Positions 47,633 to 55,595 of a stretch of DNA of 64,000 bases are shown here, in pieces (position 1 is the stretch's first letter; each line of letters begins with the position of its first letter). The DNA comes from Paenibacillus aurantius. Its GTDB lineage: Bacteria > Bacillota > Bacilli > Paenibacillales > NBRC-103111. The DNA lies in the NCBI RefSeq assembly GCF_032268605.1, contig NZ_CP130318.1, positions 4,439,501 through 4,503,500 on the forward strand, given 5' to 3'. The position numbers and the translations under genes are program-made. Under the pieces are notes generated by a model. It was not told the origin of the DNA and made no database searches. It saw nothing but the letters and a program-made list of their open reading frames with translations.

Positions 47633-47959
47633 CTAGCCATTGGGACGCCCCTCCTTCTCGGACGTTTCGCCCCCATAGTCCTTGAACGAGGCGGTGATCA
47701 GCTCCCGGATCCAATCGGGCACCTCCCCTTCGGCTTCGGCCGCCTGACTCTTTTCCCCTTCCGTCTCCCGGACCGTGGAGCGCGCTCCGCGGATCGTATT
47801 GCCGTCCCCTCCCACCGAACCAAACCCCTGGTTGTGCATCTTGCGGCTCGCAAAGCCCGAGGGCAGGTTGTTGCCGAAGTTCACACAGGAAGCTCCTTCC
47901 ACGCTACCAATCCGCAGCTGTCCGATAACGAACGTCGGCGACAGCAAGGAAGCCGCCAT
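47633..47959 (-). CDS. GerPA/GerPF-like small spore protein (paralogue 1 of 4)
   Basis: 108 residues. The core (about residues 17-54) aligns without gaps to the three other small proteins at 49131, 49417 and 49742, with invariant Gly, Asn, Gly, Gly, Gly and Asn at block positions 13, 15, 19, 29, 35 and 38. The block resembles the GerPA/GerPF fold (Ser-Lys, then GxG, then NxG). A 50-residue hydrophilic tail (EGEVPDWIRELITASF) is unique to this copy. It begins with the same GAAGGACGATGGCGG start context as the 49665 gene. GerP proteins sit in the spore coat and help germinants reach their receptors. Last gene of the minus-strand spore operon. Confidence 0.72.
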   Translation of the reverse strand: MAASLLSPTFVIGQLRIGSVEGASCVNFGNNLPSGFASRKMHNQGFGSVGGDGNTIRGARSTVRETEGEKSQAAEAEGEVPDWIRELITASFKDYGGETSEKEGRPNG

Positions 47960-47983
47960 CGTCCTTCCCCCCTTCGCTTGACC

Positions 47984-48427
47984 TCATAGCTTCATGCGGA
48001 ATCCCGTCTGTGTCCCTTCCAGTCCCCTTTCATTCGTATCCGGCTTGCCCGCAGCATTCCCTGACCCGCCCGGCGCATTCTTCCTCCTCACCGGCGGCGA
48101 TAAGGGCGGCTCCGCCGGTTCCCGGCGAACCGGCGGGGTATTCTTTTTCTCCGGGGCAGGATCCAGGGAACCTACCTTCGGGGAGAAGTTGTTTCCGAGA
48201 TTAAGGGCGCCGCTCAGCTCCTGGATGTTGAGGCTGTCCAGCTTAAAGGTGAGATTCTCGAGCACGGGATGATGGACATTGACATTTTCAATCGTTACCC
48301 GGTACTCCGCCGTACGCCCGGAAACGGATTCCAGCCCCTTCTCCAGCCTTTCCAGCCGGGCGGCGATATCCTTCAGGAGCTTATCGGGCGGCGGCTTGTT
48401 CCTTCTGAACAGATTGAGCATGCTCAT
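47984..48427 (-). CDS. GerPC-like spore protein
   Basis: 147 residues. An N-terminal coiled coil (LLKDIAARLERLEKGLESV) is followed by RVTIENVNVHHPVLENLTFK and LNIQELSGALNLGNNF, the characteristic end of GerPC. Then comes a Pro/Arg-rich disordered tail of about 55 residues, not typical of B. subtilis GerPC, whose overall length is also greater. ATG 48427 and ATG 48421 are both possible; GGGG is better spaced for 48421. GerPC is needed for normal coat permeability to germinants. Confidence 0.8.
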   Translation of the reverse strand: MSMLNLFRRNKPPPDKLLKDIAARLERLEKGLESVSGRTAEYRVTIENVNVHHPVLENLTFKLDSLNIQELSGALNLGNNFSPKVGSLDPAPEKKNTPPVRREPAEPPLSPPVRRKNAPGGSGNAAGKPDTNERGLEGTQTGFRMKL

Positions 48428-48439
48428 TACCCCATTGCT

Positions 48440-48883
48440 TTACGGCTGTTGTCCGAAATCGACCTCCACCGGCACGTCTCCCGGATCGGGGGCTATGGCA
48501 AGCCGGATCACGAGCAGGCCATTCTCGTAACGAGCCTTGATTTCCTGAGGCAGGACGGCAACCGGCAGCTTGATTTTACGGCTGAACCGGCCCAGGCTGC
48601 GCTCGGCGAGGAGGAGGTCCTCTTCGGGCACCGGGTAAGGATATTCCGTTTCACCGTGCAGATGGAGGAAGTTTCCTCCGAGCCCCACCTTCAGATGCTC
48701 GGGCGATTTCAGCCCGGCGAGCTCCGCCGCCACCACCAGTTCCCCTTCATGCAGATAAAGATCCAGGCGGGGCTCCTTGCGGGGAAGAAGATGGCTTAGG
48801 TCCTCCCAGAATTCCTCTCCGAGTATTTGGCCGGCCTGTCCTCTTAATTTTTTCCATAGCGCGGGAGACAAATAATCCTCCAT
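48440..48883 (-). CDS. Small heat-shock (Hsp20/alpha-crystallin) spore protein
   Basis: 147 residues. The alpha-crystallin domain spans about 38-140: PRLDLYLHEGELVVAAELAG, GGNFLHLHGE, RSLGRFSRKIKLP and ARYENGLLVIRLA, the last being the usual ENGLLxI strand. The C-terminal I/V-x-I/V anchor is only weakly present (VEVDF). By context it may be a coat-associated Hsp20 comparable to CotM/CotP. GGAGG precedes ATG 48883, three bases after the zinc-ribbon gene stops. Confidence 0.83.
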   Translation of the reverse strand: MEDYLSPALWKKLRGQAGQILGEEFWEDLSHLLPRKEPRLDLYLHEGELVVAAELAGLKSPEHLKVGLGGNFLHLHGETEYPYPVPEEDLLLAERSLGRFSRKIKLPVAVLPQEIKARYENGLLVIRLAIAPDPGDVPVEVDFGQQP

Positions 48884-48886
48884 CGG

Positions 48887-49138
48887 TCAGGGCCTCCGCG
48901 TACTGGTCACTTGAACATTGGAGTAGCCTTGCACAAAGCCTTCCTTATGAAAAACCGTCGGAGCCCCGCACCCCGAGCAGAAGGCGGCGTCTTCCCGGTT
49001 AACCCTCTCGCACTTTTTGGTAAAGATGTCGCCTTTATGCGTGCAGTTGTTGATCAAGGGGGCGGCGCACCGGACGCAGAATTTATCGGTCGGCTCGCCT
49101 TGGTGCTTGCACCGGATACAGGTACGGGGATCAGCCAT
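48887..49138 (-). CDS. Small double zinc-ribbon protein
   Basis: 83 residues with two four-cysteine groups: CIRC and CVRC (residues about 7-24), then Cys, Cys and CSGC (about 32-58). Each half looks like a rubredoxin-knuckle zinc ribbon. The tail GYSNVQVTSTRRP is short and basic. It overlaps the upstream 70-residue gene by 8 bases, so both belong to one operon. Metal binding is inferred; no function is recognised. Confidence 0.78.
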   Translation of the reverse strand: MADPRTCIRCKHQGEPTDKFCVRCAAPLINNCTHKGDIFTKKCERVNREDAAFCSGCGAPTVFHKEGFVQGYSNVQVTSTRRP

Positions 49139-49343
49139 CCTTCTTCTCCTTCCCGGACGCCGGCGAAGGCTTCACCGTATGAAGGCCTCCGGCCGTTTCA
49201 TTATGGTTCCCGGTCACGGCGCCAAAGCCCTCGGTTGAAGAAGAGGAGCTTTTTCTCCCAAGAATAAGATTGGTCCCGGCATGAAGACCGGACGAGCCCG
49301 ACAGCTTCTCCACGGACCAATCGTTCAGTTGAATGCGTACCAT
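49131..49343 (-). CDS. GerPA/GerPF-like small spore protein (paralogue 2 of 4)
   Basis: 70 residues starting at ATG 49343, five bases after AGGTGA. The family block occupies residues about 9-46 (VEKLSGSSGLHAGTNLILG, then a serine run, then EGFGAVTGNHN) and keeps all six invariant Gly/Asn positions. In place of the usual Trp/His-Lys segment it has a five-serine run. A basic tail follows. A good sigma-E-like promoter lies upstream at 49372-49400. Confidence 0.72.
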   Translation of the reverse strand: MVRIQLNDWSVEKLSGSSGLHAGTNLILGRKSSSSSTEGFGAVTGNHNETAGGLHTVKPSPASGKEKKDG

Positions 49344-49371
49344 AAGGATCACCTGCCGTTTCCCGTTTCTA

Positions 49372-49400
49372 ATGTATATGAAGGGATTGCTTCAATATGC
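49372..49400 (-). promoter_or_regulatory. Sigma-E-like promoter of the 49343 gene operon
   Basis: Reverse strand GCATATT (49400-49394), 13 bp, CATATACAT (49380-49372). The sigma-E consensus is approximately (G/T)(A/C)ATATT and CATACA-T, so the -35 is a full match. Confidence 0.6.
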
Positions 49401-49416
49401 CAAGCCGGCAGCAGGC

Positions 49417-49665
49417 TCAGACCTGCTGGTTGGTAAACCCGAACTTGATGTCCTGGTCGTTAATAGGCGTATCGATCACGACATTGTTGTTCAGAATGAC
49501 CAGATTGCTCGGCAGCACGTTGTATTGGCCGAATATCGAAACATTGCCGACCAGCCTTTTGTTATGGCTGTCCCAGCCGAATTGCGTGTTCTCCCCGATG
49601 AATACTCCCGAATCGGTCTGCATGGCATTGACGACCACACTGTTGAGATTAACGGTTACCGCCAT
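49417..49665 (-). CDS. GerPA/GerPF-like small spore protein (paralogue 3 of 4)
   Basis: 82 residues. The block (about residues 11-48) reads VNAMQTDSGVFIGENTQFGW, then DSHNKRLVG, then a G-Q-Y-N end, sharing NTQ(F/W)GW with its neighbour at 49742. The C-terminal part (LNNNVVIDTPINDQDIKFGF) matches the neighbour's DLIDTPIDDRDIMISR, so these two are a recent pair. GGAGGTGA precedes ATG 49665. Expected to be a spore coat component by family resemblance. Confidence 0.72.
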   Translation of the reverse strand: MAVTVNLNSVVVNAMQTDSGVFIGENTQFGWDSHNKRLVGNVSIFGQYNVLPSNLVILNNNVVIDTPINDQDIKFGFTNQQV

Positions 49666-49741
49666 CGTCCTTCACCTCCAGAGGCCCGCCTCCGTTTCCG
49701 GCTGCCGCCTTCTCCTGTGCTTCAGCCTATTCCCCGTTGGC

Positions 49742-50020
49742 TCAGGAGGTGATTTCCACCCCTTCGCTTCTTATCACCCGGCTGATCATAATATCCCGGT
49801 CGTCAATCGGCGTATCGATAAGGTCGTTGTCGTAGACCACGTTAAGGTTGTGGGAGCAGCGGTTGAACATTCCGTTAATCGTTCCGAAGCCGGCTAGGCT
49901 TTTGGAATGGGCGCTCCATCCCCATTGGGTGTTAGGGCCGATGAAGATCCCGGAGGAGCGGTCGATCGAATTGACATTGATGTTGTTGAGGTCAATATGC
50001 ACGCCCAGGTGGCGCAGCAT
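49742..50020 (-). CDS. GerPA/GerPF-like small spore protein (paralogue 4 of 4)
   Basis: 92 residues, ATG 50020 after GGGGGATG. The family block (about residues 16-53) is VNSIDRSSGIFIGPNTQWGW, then SAHSKSLAGFGTINGMFN. The tail keeps the DTPIDDRDI signature of the neighbour. First gene of the minus-strand spore operon, with a sigma-E-like promoter 42 bases upstream of the start. Confidence 0.72.
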   Translation of the reverse strand: MLRHLGVHIDLNNINVNSIDRSSGIFIGPNTQWGWSAHSKSLAGFGTINGMFNRCSHNLNVVYDNDLIDTPIDDRDIMISRVIRSEGVEITS

Positions 50021-50061
50021 GATTCATCCCCCGTTTCTAAATGCGCCTGCTTATAAATAGT

Positions 50062-50090
50062 ATAGTATGAGAGCGTAGTCGGGGTTATGC
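50062..50090 (-). promoter_or_regulatory. Sigma-E-like promoter of the small-protein operon
   Basis: Reverse strand GCATAAC (50090-50084), 14 bp, CATACTAT (50069-50062). The -10 matches the sigma-E CATACA-T pattern at seven of eight bases; the -35 is partial. Confidence 0.58.
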
Positions 50091-50205
50091 CATAGGGGAG
50101 CAGCCGGGCACGCCGGGGCGGACGCCCGCATAAGCTTTTAACAGGAACGAACCCGGCGCCGGAGCCGGTTCACCCTGTTTTACGTAGAAAGGGGAGGCTT
50201 CTATC

Positions 50206-50814
50206 ATGAGCAGCAGCGGAGGAAACGAGCCTTGGAAAACGCTTCACAATCTGTTCGGGGTTAAGCTGCCTTTTGCCGATGGAAAAGGTCCTTTCGGGGA
50301 TACGACCCATTGGGTGGAGCCGCTGATCCAGGATATCCTGTCGCGTACGATTCCAAAGCCGGGAGCGGATGGCAAAACAACCAGCCTTCACGGGCATGCT
50401 TCCCCGGGCGGGATGGATTTCTCCTGGCTCGAAGGGGTGATCCGCGATGCCTTCAAGCAGGCCATGCCCGGGCAGCAGACCGAGACGGCCCAACCGAAAG
50501 AGGAACGAACCTACCGTACCTCCTCGGCCCGGTCCGTAAGACCGGTCTCTCCTTATATCCGCGAAACCGACAAATTCGTCACAGCCCGTTTCCGGATTTC
50601 GGAGAAGACCGTGACGGACAGCTTGCGAATCTTCGTCGGAACGCATGAGCTTCGGCTGGAAGGGCTCCCGGGAGGCAAGCAAAAGACCGTCTCCTTGCCC
50701 GCACCGGTTAAAATCATGGGCAGCCAGGCCCGCTACGGCAACGGGGTGCTGGAGGTCAAGATGCCGAAGAGGCCGGATGGCCGCGAGCAGGAGATTTTTG
50801 TCCGCTACCGGTAA
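50206..50814 (+). CDS. Hsp20-fold spore protein with long N-terminal region
   Basis: 202 residues. The first 115 residues are poorly conserved, with Gly/Pro-rich stretches and an amphipathic MDFSWLEGVIRDAFKQAM segment; the last 85 form an alpha-crystallin-like domain (FVTARFRISEKTVTDSLRIF, LRLEGLPGG, ARYGNGVLEVKMPKR). GGGGAGG precedes ATG 50206. Divergent from the GerP-like operon, so the two may share mother-cell timing. Similar in plan to B. subtilis CotP/CotM-type proteins. Confidence 0.75.
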   Translation: MSSSGGNEPWKTLHNLFGVKLPFADGKGPFGDTTHWVEPLIQDILSRTIPKPGADGKTTSLHGHASPGGMDFSWLEGVIRDAFKQAMPGQQTETAQPKEERTYRTSSARSVRPVSPYIRETDKFVTARFRISEKTVTDSLRIFVGTHELRLEGLPGGKQKTVSLPAPVKIMGSQARYGNGVLEVKMPKRPDGREQEIFVRYR

Positions 50815-50928
50815 CCGCCGCCATCCGGGGTCTGCCGACTGAGCGCATGAGCTCGGTTGGTTCTTGTTCCTCTGGACAAGCCTCCTTCACCCGCCGCCCG
50901 ACATGCTTTACGTTCTTTCCCAAAAGAA

Positions 50929-50953
50929 AAAACGGCAGGCGCCCTGCCGTTTT
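50929..50953. terminator. Bidirectional terminator
   Basis: AAAACGGCAGG / CCTGCCGTTTT, 11-bp stem with a 3-nt loop, between convergent genes. Confidence 0.88.
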
Positions 50954-50954
50954 C

Positions 50955-51233
50955 CTACTTGCGGAACGGCAGGAGCCTGCCGTCTCCTCTAAGCCTCTTC
51001 TCCAGCTGCAGCCTCTTCATACGGCGGATGCGGTTCAGCTCCTCCGCCGTTTCCTCATCCACGCCCAGAATCGCATGCAGGTGGGCCGCCGCCATGAGCA
51101 GCGCCATGGAAAGCCAGACGACCCCAAAGATGGTGGGAAGGGTCCAGCCCTGCCCGATCTCAAGCTGCGGCACCGCGTAAATGATCATGCCGAGCGTCAG
51201 GCTCAGCAGCCCGATCGATTGAAACGCCTTCAT
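50955..51233 (-). CDS. Two-helix membrane protein, unknown
   Basis: 92 residues. Two hydrophobic helices (about 4-22 and 34-52) are separated by QLEIGQGWTLPTIFG, then comes a charged helical tail ILGVDEETAEELNRIRRMK. ATG 51233 follows GGGAGGAG. It is downstream of the YlbF-family gene in the same direction (60-base gap), so they may be co-transcribed. I do not recognise the family. Confidence 0.65.
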   Translation of the reverse strand: MKAFQSIGLLSLTLGMIIYAVPQLEIGQGWTLPTIFGVVWLSMALLMAAAHLHAILGVDEETAEELNRIRRMKRLQLEKRLRGDGRLLPFRK

Positions 51234-51293
51234 CTTGCTCCTCCTCCCAAAGCTTGTACCGTTCATTGTATGCTCCGGAAGAAGCGAGTATGC

Positions 51294-51629
51294 TTAGCGG
51301 AAAACCGCCTCGAAAGGCTCCGTAATAATCTTCTGGACATCCTCCATCACAACGGACAGACGCCGCTCGGCTTCAAACAGCCTTCCAATCGAAGGATTCA
51401 GGTTCAAGACCTGGAAGAGCTTCTCCATTCTTTCCATGTCTTCCTGACCCGGCATGTCGCCGGCCATCATCCTTTGCTGCAGCTCCATGTTCTTCTCCCG
51501 GAACTCGGAGAGCATCCGTTTAGCTTCCGGTTCGGCATCGATTTCCGAGCGGAGACGAAGCATGTCTTTGTATTCGGGGCTTTCCTTAACCGCCCTGGCG
51601 AGCTCATGAGCCTTGTCGTGAATGTTCAT
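51294..51629 (-). CDS. yheA: YlbF/YmcA-family protein (YheA-like)
   Basis: 111 residues, all helical, with the family pattern LARAVKESPEYKDMLRLRSEI, LSEFREKNMELQQRM and NPSIGRLFEAERRLSVVMEDV. YlbF/YmcA relatives act with YaaT on RNase Y and sporulation/competence signalling; YheA is a paralogue next to yheB-yheC-yheD in B. subtilis. Here it lies beside the second YheC/YheD cluster, which supports the YheA name. AAAGGAGAGGG precedes ATG 51629. Confidence 0.82.
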   Translation of the reverse strand: MNIHDKAHELARAVKESPEYKDMLRLRSEIDAEPEAKRMLSEFREKNMELQQRMMAGDMPGQEDMERMEKLFQVLNLNPSIGRLFEAERRLSVVMEDVQKIITEPFEAVFR

Positions 51630-51728
51630 GTTACCCTCTCCTTTGGGCCCTCTACCGGGCCATCGATTTGGTCATTCGGTCCGTGTTCCGGCAGCCCTTC
51701 CCACCCCCGGAAATGGGCGCTTCCCAAT

Positions 51729-51757
51729 CACCAAGGGAAATATGTCCTCATATGATG
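51729..51757 (+). promoter_or_regulatory. Sigma-K-like promoter upstream of the second YheC/YheD cluster
   Basis: CACC (51729-51732), 16 bp, CATATGATG (51749-51757). Sigma-K prefers (A/C)AC(A/C) and CATA-N3-TA at this spacing; only the last base differs. It lies 160 bases before the first gene, with no other candidate seen between. Confidence 0.5.
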
Positions 51758-51916
51758 AAGCAGTTGGTTAAAGCGGGCGGGCGTTCGCCGGGGAAAGAAC
51801 CTTCCAGGAGGAACAGACCCAGCGTACACCATTCCCCTATAGAAGTAAATTCCCCCTCCCTGTCCTATTTTCATTTCCAAGTACCGCCCCTAAAGGCGAA
51901 GTCATGAAGGTGCGCC

Positions 51917-53056
51917 ATGGCCAAACAACCAAATGCAGGCGGGCTCGGGATTCTGGCCTGCCGTACAGCAGGAGATCCGCCGTTCGGCGAACGGGAAACC
52001 TACCGCCGCATGTCCAAGGCGGGAGCCCGTCTCGGGATGGCGGTTACGGTTTTCTCTCCGGAAGGAATCGACGCGGACACCGGCCGGGTTCACGGCTACC
52101 GTTACAACCCGGACTCCGCCGGATGGGAATCCGGGAGCTATCCCTTTCCTTCCGTGCTTTACGACCGGATGTTCTACTCCGATCCCGGTCTCTACCGGGC
52201 AAGCCGCGAGCAGCTCAAAAGGCTGATCCGGCAAAACGGAGTCCGTCTTCTCGGCCGCCGCCTCGAAGGCAAATGGAGCCTTTACCGTTTGCTGCGGGAG
52301 GACCCTTCCCTTGCTCCTCACCTCCCCCGTACGGAGAGATATCAGGGAGCTTCCCGTCTCATACGTGTGCTTTCCTCCTGGGGCAGAGTCATTCTCAAAC
52401 CGGATGGAGGCACCCAGGGTAAGGGAATTCTCCTTATCGCCAAGAGCCCCGAAGGAGGCTTCCGGGTATCCGGCCGCGATGCGGCGAACCATCCGGTCGA
52501 CCGGACCTTCTCCCGTTCTTCCGGGCTCTTCGACTGGATCGAAGAAATGATCGGAGAACGCCGCTATTTGCTTCAGGAATACTTGACTCTTCGTACCCGT
52601 GGCGGTCTGGCGTACGATATCCGCTCCTTGATGCAGAAGAACGGCAAGGGAGAGTGGAGCTTGACGGGGATGGCAGCGAGGCATGGGCAGGCAGGCAGCC
52701 TCACGGCCAATCTGCATGGAGGAGGCTCCGCCTCCGAAGCGCTCCCCTTTCTTAAAGCGCAGTTCGGAATGGATGCGGCCCGTGCCCTTCTCTCCGTGCT
52801 GCACCGCCTCTCCGGGAGCATTCCGCCTGTGCTTGAAGACCATTACGGTCCATTAGCCGAGCTCGGCCTCGACTTCGGAATCGACACCAGCGGTAAGGTT
52901 TGGATTCTGGAAGCCAATTCCAAGCCGGGACGCGCCGTGTTCCATATGACCGGCGACCGCAGGGCCCGGCTCGGTTCTATTCATAATCCCGTCGCCTACG
53001 CGCGGTTTCTTCTCGACCGGCAGAAGCTCTGCCTGAAGCAGCCGCAATACGTTTAG
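51917..53056 (+). CDS. YheC/YheD-family ATP-grasp protein, first of four in cluster 2
   Basis: 379 residues. The N-terminal domain (LGILACRTAG; FPSVLYDRMFYSDPGL) is followed by an ATP-grasp domain with VILKPDGGTQGKGILLI, YLLQEYLTL (Tyr where the others have Gly), YDIRSLMQKN, LDFGIDTSGK and WILEANSKPGR. Most divergent of the seven paralogues in the hinge. It begins a run of four same-strand family genes with gaps of 12, 0 and 4 bases, so the cluster is one operon. The ribosome site is weak (GAAGGTG). Confidence 0.85.
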   Translation: MAKQPNAGGLGILACRTAGDPPFGERETYRRMSKAGARLGMAVTVFSPEGIDADTGRVHGYRYNPDSAGWESGSYPFPSVLYDRMFYSDPGLYRASREQLKRLIRQNGVRLLGRRLEGKWSLYRLLREDPSLAPHLPRTERYQGASRLIRVLSSWGRVILKPDGGTQGKGILLIAKSPEGGFRVSGRDAANHPVDRTFSRSSGLFDWIEEMIGERRYLLQEYLTLRTRGGLAYDIRSLMQKNGKGEWSLTGMAARHGQAGSLTANLHGGGSASEALPFLKAQFGMDAARALLSVLHRLSGSIPPVLEDHYGPLAELGLDFGIDTSGKVWILEANSKPGRAVFHMTGDRRARLGSIHNPVAYARFLLDRQKLCLKQPQYV

Positions 53057-53068
53057 GAGGATATTTTG

Positions 53069-54436
53069 ATGAGTTTAGCATCGTGCACTATCCTTATCAC
53101 CCAACAGACCGACAGGTCGATTGCTTTGACCCGGTCTTTAAGCAAAGCGTTGCAGCTCGGCACGGCCAAAACCGTCAACCTGAGGCTCGGCTCGAAGAAT
53201 GTCACGGTAGCGCTGAAGCCGTTAAACCGCAAAGGGAATCTGTTGGTCATCCCCGCTTCCGTTGCGACCTCCATTCGTCTCCCCAGCCCCGGCAAGTGCC
53301 AGGTGAAGGCAACCGGAAACCGCGAGCTGCAGATCGGCCCCCTGATCGGCTTCCTTACCGGAATCAACATTCCGGACGGCAAGCCGGGCCAGCAGAAGCA
53401 GTTCATCCGTGAATTTCTGGAAGCGGGACATGATCGTTCGTATACGTTTGCCTTCTCCCCGTCAGGAGTGAACTGGAGGGATGAGGTCGTGACGGGGTAT
53501 TTCCCCCTGCCCGGCGGCAAGTGGGTCCGCCGGACCGTGCCCCTCCCCGATGTCGTGTATAACCGGCTGGGCCACCGGGGAGCGGAGAAAACGATGTCGA
53601 TCCGGGAGTTCAAGGAAAGGTTCGTCAGCCGGCGGATTCCGATCTTCAACTGGAGCTTCTTTGACAAGATGGACGTTTACCGCCTGCTGGAGGACGATCT
53701 TCAGGCGTTCTCCCACGTTCCGGAATCGAGCAGCGGACCCTCTCCGGAAGAAATCCGCCGCATGATGGAGAAGCATCGATTCGTTTACTTGAAACCGACG
53801 GCGGGCAGTCTCGGCTTCGGCATTTACCGGCTTACCTACAATCCGGAGAAAGGGTACTTTGCCCGGTACCGGAAGGACGGAAGTAACGTGCTTATCCGGT
53901 TCCCCCGCTTCGAGGGGCTGATGAACATGCTGAGGCGGCAGAACATCCGGCTTCCGAATTACGTCGTTCAGCAAGGAATCCGGCTGATTGAGCTGGATAA
54001 CTGCCCGATCGACTTCCGCTTCCATATGACGAAGAACGGGGAAGACGAGTGGGTGGTGGCCGCCGTTGGGGCCAAAAAGGCGGGCCGGGGAAGCGTGACG
54101 ACCCATGTGCGGACCGGCGGCATGCTGATGACTCCGGAGCAGGTGCTCTCCACCGTGTATGGAAGCCGAGGAGCGGATATTCTCGTCAAGGCGAAGGAGG
54201 TTGCCGTCAAGCTGGCGGAGGCGATTGAACGAAATTATCCCCACCGGCTCGGGGAGCTGGGCTTCGATCTAGGCATAGACCAGGACGAAACGATCTGGAT
54301 GTTCGAGGCCAACGCCAAGCCCGGCCGTTCGATATTTAAACACCCGGCCCTGAAGGTCCAAGGAAAGGAATCGCTTAACAACCTGGTGGAGCACTGCCTG
54401 TTTTTGAGCCGGTTCCGGGCGAGGAGGGAGTCCTGA
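53069..54436 (+). CDS. YheC/YheD-family ATP-grasp protein, long form
   Basis: 455 residues with the same N-terminal beta extension as the 453-residue protein of cluster 1 (KTVNLRLGSKNVTVALKPL; then LQIGPLIGFLTGINIP). Core motifs: VYLKPTAGSLGFGIYRL, YVVQQGIRLIEL, IDFRFHMTKN, LGFDLGIDQDE and WMFEANAKPGRS. AGGAGG precedes ATG 53069. With the 453-residue protein it defines a distinct long subfamily, one copy per cluster. Confidence 0.87.
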   Translation: MSLASCTILITQQTDRSIALTRSLSKALQLGTAKTVNLRLGSKNVTVALKPLNRKGNLLVIPASVATSIRLPSPGKCQVKATGNRELQIGPLIGFLTGINIPDGKPGQQKQFIREFLEAGHDRSYTFAFSPSGVNWRDEVVTGYFPLPGGKWVRRTVPLPDVVYNRLGHRGAEKTMSIREFKERFVSRRIPIFNWSFFDKMDVYRLLEDDLQAFSHVPESSSGPSPEEIRRMMEKHRFVYLKPTAGSLGFGIYRLTYNPEKGYFARYRKDGSNVLIRFPRFEGLMNMLRRQNIRLPNYVVQQGIRLIELDNCPIDFRFHMTKNGEDEWVVAAVGAKKAGRGSVTTHVRTGGMLMTPEQVLSTVYGSRGADILVKAKEVAVKLAEAIERNYPHRLGELGFDLGIDQDETIWMFEANAKPGRSIFKHPALKVQGKESLNNLVEHCLFLSRFRARRES

Positions 54437-55591
54437 TTGAGTGCCTTCGTTCTCGAAACCATGCCGAAAGCGTCCATGGCCATTCTCACCATGCCGGACT
54501 CGGTCCGGCCGTTTCGCGGCAATCACATCAACTTCATCGATCTGATCCGCAAGGGCAGGGAGCTTGGGGCGTTCGTCTTTGTGGTGACTCCCCGCGACTT
54601 GAAGCTCGGGCAAAAAAGGGTCCACGGCTATGTCTACAACATCGAGCAGAAAACGTGGACCCGCCAGCTGCTTCCCCTTCCCCAGGTCATCTATAACCGG
54701 ATCCCGACGCGCAAGGATGAACAGCAGCCGGAGGTTCAGCAGACGATCAAGGCTTGCTTAAAGAACCCCTCGATCTCCTTGTTCAATCCTTTCTTCTTCA
54801 ACAAATGGTCTCTATTCGAATGGCTCCATAAATCCAAGGCCACCCGCCGATACATTCCGGCCACCAAAAAGCTGGCCAGCCTGGAGGAACTGGAAGACTT
54901 TCTGCAGAAGCATACCGCCGCTTATCTGAAGCCGGTGAGGGGGAAAGCCGGAAAAGGGATCATGAAGGTGCAGCTCGGGACCCCGCGCGACAAGTACTGG
55001 TGCCGGCTCACGATCCAGGATCATAAGAACAGCCAGGTTTCGACCTACGACAGCCCTTCGAAGCTGTGGGCCGCCCTCAAGCAGGGGATAGGCAGCGAGG
55101 AGTATATCATCCAGCAGGGCATCAAGCTCGCCCGTGCCGGCAAAAGGCCCTTTGACTTGAGGGTGCTCGTGCAGAAAAACCATAACGGCGACTGGAGCTT
55201 CTCCGGAGTCGGAGCCCGGGTAGCGGGTAAACAGAGCATCACCACTCACGTGCCCCGGGGAGGACGCATCGATACTCCGGAGAAGGTGCTCACGTCCGCA
55301 TTCGGGGGAGATCGCAGTATAGATCTTCTCAACAAGGTGAAGGAAACGGCCCTGCTGCTCGCCTCCCGGATTGAGAAGGCGTCGGGAGAGAAGCTGGGCG
55401 AGATGTCCATGGATCTTGGGATCGACACCGATGGCCGCCTGTGGTTCTTCGAAGCGAATTCCCGCCCCATGAAGTTCGATGAGCCGGATATCCGCCGGCG
55501 GTCGCTCGAAAGGATTATCCAGTACAGCCTTCACTTATCCAACGGGCGGGTGACGTCCACGGCCACGATATCGGGAAGAAAGAGGAGGTGA
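54437..55591 (+). CDS. YheC/YheD-family ATP-grasp protein
   Basis: 384 residues beginning at TTG 54437, directly after the previous stop; GAGGAGGGA lies upstream. The N-terminal domain (AILTMPDSVRPFRGNHINF; VFVVTPRDLK; QVIYNRIPTRK) precedes the ATP-grasp core: AYLKPVRGKAGKGIMKV, YIIQQGIKLA, FDLRVLVQKN, MDLGIDTDGR and WFFEANSRPMK. The Arg of SRP replaces the more common Lys. The basic C-terminus ends SGRKRR. Confidence 0.86.
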   Translation: MSAFVLETMPKASMAILTMPDSVRPFRGNHINFIDLIRKGRELGAFVFVVTPRDLKLGQKRVHGYVYNIEQKTWTRQLLPLPQVIYNRIPTRKDEQQPEVQQTIKACLKNPSISLFNPFFFNKWSLFEWLHKSKATRRYIPATKKLASLEELEDFLQKHTAAYLKPVRGKAGKGIMKVQLGTPRDKYWCRLTIQDHKNSQVSTYDSPSKLWAALKQGIGSEEYIIQQGIKLARAGKRPFDLRVLVQKNHNGDWSFSGVGARVAGKQSITTHVPRGGRIDTPEKVLTSAFGGDRSIDLLNKVKETALLLASRIEKASGEKLGEMSMDLGIDTDGRLWFFEANSRPMKFDEPDIRRRSLERIIQYSLHLSNGRVTSTATISGRKRR

Positions 55592-55595
55592 GCCC

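Noticed and set aside
51902-52843. 313-residue reverse frame opposite the 379-residue ATP-grasp gene
   Set aside because: Antisense shadow; the forward gene has full ATP-grasp motifs and operon context.
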